Position numbers and translations under genes: made by a program
NCBI GenBank assembly: GCA_949752745.1
Contig: OX457026.1
Span: forward strand, 75,394,742 to 75,458,741
Reading direction: 5' to 3'
Source: Protula sp. h YS-2021
Lineage: Eukaryota; Annelida; Polychaeta; Sabellida; Serpulidae
DNA length: 64,000 bases
Shown: positions 38,601-50,600 of the stretch, one piece after another
How positions within the stretch are numbered: the stretch's first letter is position 1
How the letters are laid out: every line of letters starts with the position of its first letter
Notes under the pieces: model-generated
The model's input: the letters and a program-made list of their open reading frames with translations, nothing else
Told to the model about the DNA's origin: nothing
Database searches by the model: none

Positions 38601-41600
38601 TGCAAGTGCTATATATGGATATCAGGTTTTATCAGTACATATTTATGTGATACGTGGACGTGTCTCAAGTGATCCAGGGCCCGCGCGGCTCACAGGCAAG
38701 TTGTAACAGAGAGCGGCTGTGACGTTTTGAAAACGCGCCGGAGCAAGTCTGTGCAGAATGTGTTATTGACTCGAGATCGATCCGTTCTTTTTATAAATCT
38801 GTTTGTGTGTATGTACCTATATATATACGTGTGTGTGTTTTATGAAGAAGCTATTGAGAGACGAGTGATTTATGAATGAAATGCAGATAAGGATTTTATC
38901 AATGGATCTTCAATTTTTTCGTGCGTCTTGCTTCAGGCAATAATTCACTCCAAATGATCGATTCTGTTACTCAGTATCTTATTTAAATTACCTGTATATA
39001 CACTCTTTCGTTAATTTTTCTGGCTAATACAACCAATTTCAGTCTAACATTGACTTGTACCAAGTGGGATATACGCTGTTGTTTCAGGTCTCCACATTTT
39101 ATTTGGTTGTCGCACTTTCAAGTTATAGTCACAACTCCACATATTTCTCGGGTTCACTTTTTTAAGGTACGTGCACCTTGGTACGCGCAGATCACCAATT
39201 TAGCGTGCAGTGCATGTGGTCATGAAGATAAATCACCTCTGAATTGCTTAGATTGACGATATATTATACTCAATTAAATGACTTCATTATTTTCATCCAT
39301 GACAAATTTCACCTCTTAGGGGAGTGCATTGAAGCTTGTTAGATGCAAGACAGATAGCATGCATTAATTTTTTTAACAATGACCGAAAACCATTCAGGAC
39401 ATGCACATTTAATGCAATATGTGCATGAAAATTGTATTTTTTAAGAAGATTCCAAGGTTTGTCATGATCATCACCACATAATAATTCTTGATCCCAAGAA
39501 GGCAAAAATGAATGTATCGACTTGGGTTGAGAAACTGCAATGGCAATGCATAGTGCATTGTATTAACTATAGAATCAAAGCATTACTAAGTGCATTTTCG
39601 CACTAAATTCAATAGCCTCCCCCACCCCACCCCCAATGGTGGATTGTTAATTATTGTATTCCTATGGATTATCTCTCAAGGCTTATCTTTTTTATTCCAA
39701 TATTCATATTTTTAGTGTTATAGCTTTGGGGCAAAGTACCGCACGCTGCATTGTTTTATTGTTCTGTTTCTACAAAAAAGGTTCGAGCTACAGTGCATCT
39801 TTAAAAGGTCGAGTAAAAACTTATTACCAAGTGTCTAATCGCCCATGAATTCCTTTATATCGTTACGATACAATATAATACACGAAGCTCAGGGCGTATA
39901 ACAAATATCTGGCAAAATATTCTCTGTAACCCAAATGCACGAGACGCAAATTCGAGAGCTACTTAAGCAGGCTCAACATTGGAAACCTCTTTTTCACAGG
40001 AAAGGGATAAATCAGATTACCAATTGAAATGAAAGATTTCTGAAATGTCTTTGATTCTCGCGCAAGAAAAAGAGTGCTTCTTTAAAAGGCACAACTCATT
40101 TATGTAGATTCATGAAAGAGGTTTTTGAGAAGATTTATTTCAGGGCTTTGAGTAAGCTTTACTGCAAAAAAATAACGGCAAAGAACGGGGTTATGTTAGT
40201 CTGTTTGGATGGGGCAAACAGACTGGTATACAACGTAACTAGGAGCTTATGTCAGAATGAGCGTGCTCTAGCTTGCATTTAAATCACCCACAAGTAAAAC
40301 AACTTCAGGACATTTAAGATTTAAAGGTCCGCAGCTGATCAGTGTTGTCTGTTACGTCACAAGTCCCTCGATAGATGTTTGAGGAAACCTTAAAATACTC
40401 GTGTGCCACTCAAGATGACAGGTTATTTTTTTTCATCGACTCTGCAACCCAATCAAACTCACGTCACATAGCGAATTTGTCGTGTCATGAGCTTCACTAA
40501 AATCGCTAACCAACCGACTGCTAGCTACGTGATTTTGGTGTGCAGGAATGCCCAATTTTATCCTATCACTCCCTGTTGGCAGAGCACCCTCTTTAGGAGA
40601 TAGTCAAGGTGCTTCAGCGACAGCGTGGTTGTTCAACAAACCCAAACAAGGCCCCACTTCAGTTAGACAAGTGGGCGATAAAGGGTGATAAATGATATAA
40701 ACCATCCAGGGATGTATAATTATGGAATAGTTTTACACAGATTAAGCTTTCTTTACGCAAACATAGCGAAGCACCAGGGGCATCTACTCAAGGCCTTAGC
40801 GTCACCATGGACGGGGGCTCTTTAACTGACAGGGTGGTAAGCCCAGGGAGATCTTACCAATCACTTAAGTCATCTTCAGGACTCGCACACAAACAGTCAA
40901 GAAATCAAGGGCTTGTTGACTGTGACAGGTTGATATACCGGGAATTAACAGCCCTGCAACACCAGCTTATAATCTCCACCCCCCCCCCCTCCATTATTCC
41001 CTCATCCCCCTTGCTCGTATTTTTGACTTGTGGAAGGAGAGAAAAGCCAAAGGGAAAATGGCCATACGCAAAATTAAACTGTCACAATGTACGTCCATTA
41101 GCCTATAAAATGTTATTGAGTGACAGGTAAAATGATAGATGGGGGCAGTCTGACATATGCCCTGTCTTCGTCAACAAAAGACTGGTCATATCATTGTCGT
41201 AATTTGCGACTTAGCAGTTATAAATGTCCACGCGCTTTAAGAAATCTTAAATTATAGATTTGCCAATAATTTCATTAGGCACATCGGCATGAAGAGACAA
41301 GCGTCCGCAACAAAAGAAGCCTATAATTATTACCAAACACTTGCGATAATTCTTTTCCCCGTTTACAGCGGCTTTTATGTGTCCCAATTTGATAGTCAGC
41401 CAGCCCATATTGTGCTACTCCCCAAACTCCCATTCAGCCAGCAATTAAACCACAGGGCCATGCAGAGACCCGGTAGTGTTATGACTGAGGTCATTTCAAA
41501 CACCGGTCCAGTGAGACATTGAACAACAGGTGACACTTTAATCCAAACCACCTCTGTCGTCATTACTGCCCGCCAACATGGGGCGGCACCATTGTGAAGT

Positions 41601-44600
41601 GTTCATCCTGCGCGGAAAGTAGGCGAGCTGATGTTATTTAATAAATGATATCTCTTCCGAATAAGTTTTATTGCGTGCACCAGTAGTGTCTCTAGGAGTT
41701 TATTGCAATGTTGTCGCGGTCAAGAATCATTAACAAGCGCTAGCCTTCGTGTTACGACTTAACGCTATCTCCCCTCTCGTAAACACGCGCAATTATTACA
41801 ATTTATTACGAGACAATGCTGATTAAGTACACACCAAGTGCATGTTCTGACATACCACATCAACAAACTGATCAGACTGACCTCATGCCATCGGGTGAAA
41901 ACTGGTTCGATCCCTATTTGGGCATAAAACTGAGCTAGCATTGGACGAGCAAAAAGAAGGACTTTCATGCGAAATTAAATTTTTCAAATTATGCCGTTGC
42001 CGAGTGAGTTACTTTCGAAAAGACAAAAGAAAACTGGTTTAAATTTATCCGTTATTTAATTACTCTGAATAACATCTTCCAAATAATAGTAGCCTTTGTT
42101 CTTGAGTGCGCTTCGGAGATGTGAAAAAGCTTGCACATCTTGACAAATGGTTTACGAAATAGGCATTGAAGTTGCCGTGAAATGTGCACAAACTAAGTGG
42201 CACAAACAGTAGCGCGTATATATTCGCTAAGTGGACCACTCCGTGGGAAAGGCATACTTGAATTTCGGTCTGATCGTGAAAACCGCTATCTCGAGATGTC
42301 AGCACACATCTAAAAAAGGTTATAAGCGCTATTCCTGGCACATCATCGTAGTTTTATAAGAAGGTTGATAGGAAGCAGCTTAATACCAGCAAAGAGATAC
42401 AACAATAATGCTGTTGTACTGTTATCTTGTTAAATCCTGTGACTAAATCTCGAGCGCGATTAAGTATGAAGAGATAAAAATTGACAATTTCGAGTGCGTC
42501 AAAAAAATTCGCTACGTAATCGTACTCGGGTACAGCGACTAAGATGAAAATAATTTTCACATAATCGGCTTCAGATCCAATTGAAACGGCATTAAAAATT
42601 GAAATAACAGCGCGAAAGCATGACAACGAAAATGCTGGCGCTCCACTCAAGCGTGAATCACTGCGCCACACAGAACCCTGTCACGGTTGAGCGTGTGCTT
42701 CTCAAGCAAACCGCCAATCCCTCAAGTTCTAAATTAAAATGTTTACTCGCAATTCTCACATCTCTGGAAATTAACCCCCCCGCCCCCTCCCTAAAAATGA
42801 TATCCTGCAATTTGATTTGCGCTACTGAACCGAAACAAGAACGAAATAACGCCTTACGATGGTAATGCAACACCACCCCCCCCCTTTCTTTCATTCAAGC
42901 AATGCCCTATTGGGGGGGGGGGAGGGGGAGAACGTCACTGAAGGTAAGGTGCAGGGGAGTTGTTATGCATATCCGCCATGTGGACGTCAATCGCCTCACG
43001 GTTTCGTACAATGGGTGACCCTATTAAAAGCGTTAGTGTTTCCTTCCTTCCTGCTATGATGACCAGTTTGCCGTTAATTTGATTTCATTGTAATTTATTG
43101 GTTGCTGTTGCGCTTTGATTTGTCGACAGTTGACACGCCATGGTAGGTACTTTAGTGAGGTTACCGCTACCGAAACTCACAGTTTTTTTTTTTTCATGTT
43201 ATTTTTACCCTTTGTCAGTGAACAAAGAAAAAAACGCATATTTTAGCACATGGCAAGATAAGCAGAGATTAGTGCGCATTCTGAGATGACACAACGCACT
43301 GAAAGTGAACGTCTATCTATAAGTCAATTATATCATTTGAAATTCGAGAAGTGTGTTTGTAAGAGGCAAACTTATATCTCGAGTAATGTTCTGTATAATA
43401 TTTGTGTGGCGTGTGGCGTGTGGCGTATAGTACAATCTGACTGACACTCAATAGCGGGACCACGGAGTGTGATGGATCATGGATCGGTTGGTGCAGTCAA
43501 GCAGGCGTAACATCCTCCCGGCTGATCCGTGTTGCACAGCCAGCTGGTTAGCCGACCAAACAAACCTCACCCACCTGGCATCCGCTTCACCCCAACGAGA
43601 CGCGCAGTAACACGCCGCGCAGGAAAGGTAGTGCAGTACAAAACACAGCAAAAAGCACACAATGATGGAAAGAAATGAGAGTGAGTCACATTAAATTCCA
43701 TGTTTAAGTCGCAGTCCCTTTTACCAGAATAAAGGATAAAGAAGGGGAGGGGGGTTAGGGGGTGGGGATGGGCAGAGGTGACTTTTATATTAACACTTAC
43801 TTTGACGGAACGGTGGGTGCTGGACTCAGATGACTCATAGATGTTGGACTCATCTAAAAATAAACATAAAAAAAAATTAAAAGCATGAAATAACTTCATT
43901 CTTTATCAGTACATATTCTGCAAAAGTCGAAAATCAGCAACAGCCGAAAATGCGTCTCGAAAGAGAAAATAAGAAACACTGAAATTTCGAAGAGCAGATT
44001 TTTCCCACGTTGATCGATTTACCCGAATGAAACGCTGTGAGCTATGCAGCAGCAAGTGGTGTTTTTAATATTTCAGTCCAAAAATGCAAACAATGTGCCA
44101 ACGTTTCATTTTGCAAATCAATGGTAATTGCTTTGGGGAGGGGGTGGAGGTGGACCCGCGCATTTTAGCAGCCCTATTTGAACTCGTGTAATGTTCAGAT
44201 ACAGTATAGAATGACGTGAAAACGTTCTTAATTGCACCCAGTGCTTTTAACTACCTCCTCAATTCAAATATTAGCACACTGTTAAGGTAAGTTATGTTTG
44301 CTGTAAGATGTCACACAACCTTTTTACATCCCATTCCCCATACACTGGGAAAAGGGGTGCTGCACATTTACTAGCACTGGCATCCTCTCTGCGCATAAAC
44401 TGCAACTCAGTTCTATTAATTGAAAGCCATTGATCACGTATTAAAAACCTAACGGGCAAACTGTCTGCTGCAAAGTGGCGAACATTGAAAGCGATATCCA
44501 CCAGTCTTATGACACAATGTAATTGCACGCCAATTACAACCCCCATTATCCTATTTACCCATCATCCTCCCCAGTAAACATACACACCCCAATACAAACA

Positions 44601-47600
44601 CCCTGTCCCCCTGTCAAACAACAGTGCCAGCCCCGCCCCCTATTTCATGTCGCATCCTAGGCATGAAAGATGCTGCTGTTACCATTGTTTCCACGGCCGA
44701 TTTTGGAGGGCTGCTGAACAGGTGTGAGGAATCAACAATCGATGACCGCACAAAGAAGGCGAAGTATGACCACAGAACGGGAGCGGTGTGATTGGTGATC
44801 AATGGTGATCAATGGCAGACAAACAACGGTGCGACGCGCAAGACAAAACTATCAACTCGACGCGATTCAGGATCCGGAAATGAAAAGCTATTCCCAAATA
44901 AGTCCCCACAAAGGTATCCCCTAGCCTTCCTCTAGCTGAAGGCAAGACTGGTGGTTGATGTTTTATAGCTTTCAAGATCAACTCAATTTTGCAGAGTCAC
45001 TGCGGAGGACCTGATCTGTGCGAGCACATGTAGTTAGCGTAATATGAAGCCATATTCAATGACACCTTTGAAGTTTCTGTACTTTGCGGTTCGTTTATTT
45101 AAGTTTTGAGTGGCATCATCGTCTTACCTAATATTGAGATTATTTACACATGGCAAAAAATTAACTTTTGGGATATAGCACGCGCAAATACCTGGCAGCA
45201 CTTTATTTCAATCCGTGATTCAACAGGTTTACCTCCCCCTCCTCCCCCACCCACTCTTCACTGCGTCCACGCGTTCCTAATTTCTGTGACCCTAGAATTG
45301 GAATATGAAGCCGACTTCTATGAAATCAGGTAGAGCTAAGTGATATATCAATACATCAAAGGGTAAACTTGACAAAAAAAGAAGACCCCTCCTATATCTC
45401 CACTAACATTCCAAAAGCCCTTGGGCTGGGTGGTTTATAATCTGGCAAATTTGCTTAAGCTATTAAAACCCTTAGTTTATACCAGTTTTACTACCCTAAA
45501 ATGAAAGCGAAAAGCACTATTCAAATAAGGCAGGTTAACTTCAATGGAAATTGCAAAGTTGTGAACTAGTTCTTATCACCAAGCTTGGACAGATCGTTTT
45601 TGAAGATGGTGCAATCACATTACATTAAACACCTTCAATATATTACTCGAACGCGACAATATGTCGTCCACTGTTCGTGACCATGGATACCGCTGATTGG
45701 TTATAATTCTTGTTACATTATTCATAGCTTATACGTTGAAGAGTGCTTAGAAAAAAAATAAGGACACATTCACGTCAGTATAAGAGGAGGAAATCCGAAA
45801 CAAAATTCAATCCTTTTCCCGTAACGTGTATGTATCGAATCCGTGAGTGGAGGACAGGTTGTCGACGGATCTCTTTTCATGCATAACTAATGTATACGAG
45901 GCATAGAAATGTAACAGATACGACATCGTCAATCATAATAGACATCATATGCATGAACTAGTCGGATTAGTGACGAGCCGATAAACACATTTATTATTGA
46001 AGATCCAGAAATACATGAGACATAGGTTTCCCATGAGCATGCGCGTTCTGGATTTTCTAGATAACTCCCCCCCCCCTCCCCCACCCCACCCAATCTGCAT
46101 TGAGTTCTTCATTTGATCTTACAAAAAGGCAGTTCGTATCTGTCTAAATTTCTAGAAAGATTTGGCAAAGTTCCTCAAGTCGCGTTTATTCAATAGTGCA
46201 ATAGTAAGCTACATATGTGAATAAACAAATGTGTAACGCCCAATGTATTCCTCCGCCAATGTTTATTCTCCGGGCAGGACATGTTCGGTCAAGTCTAGAA
46301 GCCAATCCTTAAAACCCATATAATAAGTAAATGGCGCGCATTGATATGTCTTATTTATTTAGTCAAATATGACAATGGCCTGGATACGAATCGATGACTG
46401 AAGAATCGAAGCTATCTATAGCGGAAGAGCTCCAATAGATATGCATTAAATAACAGAGGTCAAGTGTTCATTCTGGAGTGTGCATGCGTACTATGGTGTC
46501 ATACTAGCTAATATCTGCATCTAATTAGCATAATTTATGAATACCAGCAACGCATGCAAAACATCCGGATTGAACATATTGACCCCGATATTCTACCTGC
46601 ATGGCTCTTTCGACTGATTCCGTACTATAAGTGCAACACAAAAGTATTGTCGAAAACGTACCAAGGGGAACCCGGGACTATGGAGTAGAACAATGTGGTT
46701 ACGGGGCTTGCAGGCTGACAATAGAAGGGCACTGGTGATGAGCAACTTATTGCCGGGCAGGCACGCGGCGGTCCGAATCACCAAGGGACGCACCGGAAAC
46801 GCGTGCGCTCTTCTGCGACACGGAAAAAGGTTGGGGTAAAGGGGGTGGGTGGGGTGAAGGGGGTTCGATGGTGCAGGAGGAAGGTCAGTGTGTGAAGCGG
46901 AGTGTTGCCACAGCTATTGCCACTGCCTATACCGCCGTGAGAAATGTCGCATTGTGCAGTTATAAGGTCTAAGTGCAGGAAGCATCATCCTTTTGTGGAT
47001 AAATAATCGCAAGGTGCTTCAAAGTGCATTTCTAGGTCCCTTTCTACAAAAGGCTGCGCCATAACAACTTGCTTAGCTCTATTTCTAATCAAGCTATGGA
47101 AACTTTACCGTCGAGTGTCCAATAACCGTACTCTAGGTAAAAAAATCCTGCATACATTTGCTGCCGCAACTAGGATCAGATTTAAAAACAAACACTGGAA
47201 AAATGCAAACTGGACAGATTAAACAGATCACGCATAACAACTGAAATTCAAATGCGCCAGTATTGAAATTAGGTTTGACGCGTTGATAACACACATAGGC
47301 GGAAGAGGGGAGGAGGGGGCAAAAACAGGGCAATTTCAAATTTTGCCACCACTTATTTGCGTTCTCAGAATGATTTGTATTTCCGCATCCTTCCAGGAAG
47401 AAAGTATCAACAATTGTTGTGGATTATTAAAGCTGGGGAGTTGGGTAAGGACAATTCACTTACTTAAGCATGCCGTCCCTCGAGTTATGGCAATTAGGCG
47501 AAACCGCAATTGTTCAATTAGCAATTCAGTACATTAATAGGGCAGTCAGGTTAATAGCCATTTACGAAATGCTTTACGCCACCCCTCCCCCCCCCCCCCC

Positions 47601-50600
47601 CCCCCTCGTCTATGCATGGTTCTGAACACAGTAACAGTTAAACCAGCGAATAGCGAATATTAGGCCGAATAAACTTGCTCACCAGGGGTCAGGAATATTG
47701 AATATTGGTCACAATGGCAATTTCCTCGGCACAGATATTCGAAAATTTGAAGCTCTTTGATCACAATTTAAGTGCCTATGTGCTCTGGAGTTTTGTGTAC
47801 TTTATTCTATTACTACTGTTCAAACACGACGGACCCCCAGGGGTAGGGGACTGGAAGTAAGAGCAGGACTACTTACAAATGCACCCACGAAAACACCTAG
47901 CAAAATACGACAGCAAAAAGCCAGGTTTCCTCAAGGTATTTCTTAATGCGTGTGCAATACAATTGGGGTAGGGTAATCTTCCTAATTATATCATTCAGTC
48001 TTTGAGAAACTCTTCCAAATAAGCGCATTGGGTATCAAAAACTACTTTACGATAATCTCTACTGTTTTAACCAACAGGCTTCTCACTTGAAAGTTATCAA
48101 ATCATAAAAGAAGTCCTTCGATTATTCTGCCCTTGAATACTGCTTAGCAGTGAATCTTTTTTGGGGCTAAATATGGAGCACTTGAAAGCCTTTGATCATG
48201 TTCATGAAATACAGCTAATTAGCGGTAACCTAAGCAAATGTAAGCAGCTTACCCGTGTGCATAGCTCACACTTTGTTTGCGAAATACTTCTGACCTGGAC
48301 ATCTTCTAATATAGGATTTGCCAACTTGAGATAAATGACCAAGGCCTTGCATCGCTATTTACAAGGAGTTACAAATGATGGAAGAAAATGTGAGATTTAG
48401 CTTTTGTGGTTAGGCGCTTCAAATAACAGGGGTCAGTGGTGACTATTGGCTATTGTCTTGCGTTCTTCAAACTGCATTTGTACAGCCAAATACACCTAAT
48501 ATGCATACATGTTTTAATGCATAGTCTGATGCAGGCAATGCTGTTAATATTATCACATAACGATCCGCGAATTATTAGTGCTTTACTATATGAATACTAG
48601 CACATGATTTTGCAACGTCATATGACTTGCGCAGATAAAGAGTCCTCTTTAACCTATCAAAAAATGCAATGACACGAGCGCATAAAACGTGTGGATGATA
48701 AGCTGAGTTCTAAGAACTAATAATCCTTACGGCTACAGAGTGTCATCAGTAGAGCTAAAAAGTATAACATATCTCGCTTATCGGCGCGCTGAAAAAAAAG
48801 GCTTCCTTTGCCCAGCCCAGGCATAAAATGCGACACCCACTATCTGATAAAAATGTAAAAACCCGTGAAGTATTGGTCGATCCTTTTCGTAAGACGAGGG
48901 ATTTATAAAAAGGCACAGGTAAGAAAAACGATGTAAACAAAACGTACGCGTCAAAGCAGCAGAGACGTAAATTTGGCTCTCAGCTGCCACAATGCAACTT
49001 TACAATACTTGCCAAAACTAAGTTTTAAAATTTACACACCCTTGAAAAGCTTACGTGTATGGCACTCCACATCTCACGTCCCCCACCCACCATCCCCCAC
49101 AAAAAAAAAATAAATAAAGAATAAAAAATTGTTCTCGTATGGAAGGCTCACCTGTGAGTGGTCATAGGGACTGGGCGCAGAACTGCTGATGTGGCTGCTG
49201 TCCGGGGACATGACTGCACTCGAGGAGGCTGGTATGATCGGGTTCAGCTGTTAACACACAAATACGAGTATATTATGCACAATTAGATCCCAGGGAGTCC
49301 TGTTTCTAAGAAGCATGGTACCTGATTGTACTTGAATCATTCTAGGCAGTTAGATCCCAAAACTGGAATAAAAAAAGAATGCATCTAAAAAGAAATTCTT
49401 TCAAACATTTATCAGTACGGAAAAAAGTACTGGTATCACCACTGGTACGCGGAATTAAATGACGTCATGGTGTGGTATACAGGAGTACGTGACACGCAGT
49501 CAAGTCAAATCAAGGATAAACACCAATTACGGAAGATAACCACACTAATTACTTCACTTTAACAACATAACGGGTTTTGACTTGGTATAATTCGATTGTC
49601 CTGACACAAAATACACAAAGTAACTTTTCCACTGGGCATATCTCACCTGCCAGCTTCTATGTAAATACATTATCTTTCAATCTCGGATGCGAAAACCTCC
49701 AATTATCACTCATTACCCATTAAAGAGCGGTAATTACTTCCAAATAAGTATGTAAACACCCTCGTTGGGCTGAGGTGATCGGCATAGGATCGACCCCTCA
49801 ATGCAGATATCACTAAAGCTTCTGAAGAACTTGTGTGCTTAGCTGTTGTTCAACGCCAATCACCGCCAAATATTTCCATGAGCCCCCCCCCCCCCCCCAT
49901 TTCACTTCCCCATTCTGCCTCCTTGTATCGCATTTCAAGGGATTAAATAAACTCACATTCTTCAGCCCCCCCCCCCAAAGCATCTTTAAGTGAAGGTCCT
50001 AAGTGTCGCAATATTTGCCAAATTCTCAAAACAGATTTAGGTGCAAGAAAAACATGCATCATGTTGGAGAGATCTGTCATTGCAGACACAAGAAGTGAGA
50101 TGGATTATCGCCTTAGCGGCAACAGAAGAGCGAAGGAGGAGGAGCAAACGTCAATCTCCGACCAATATCAACACATGTCACCGCTGTGAGCGTCTCCGTG
50201 ACCCACATTTTTTGCACCGTTCACCGCAAAAAAAAGAAAAAAAAAAAAAAAGAAAAGAAAAAAAACAACAACAACAAATTAATCCTAACCCCACCACAGA
50301 ATGCATCAAATGACTGGTGTGTATGTCACACTGCCAAAATTTAAACGCTTTTCGCCGCATGTCACAAGGTACAAACATGCACGCTAAGTATATTGTTTAC
50401 AACGTCAAATATCAAAATGGAACTTCTTCCAAGGAGAGCTAATTTATTCTAACAAACCCGAGAAATAACGTTGTCTAAAGTGCTTATTTTTTTCTTTTTT
50501 TTTTCTTGGAGGTCAGGGAGGGGTTGAGAAAAAGCGATTAAGATACGGAAACAAAAAAAGTGACGAACATTGATCTAAGCTGGGACGAACCTGGTGAATC

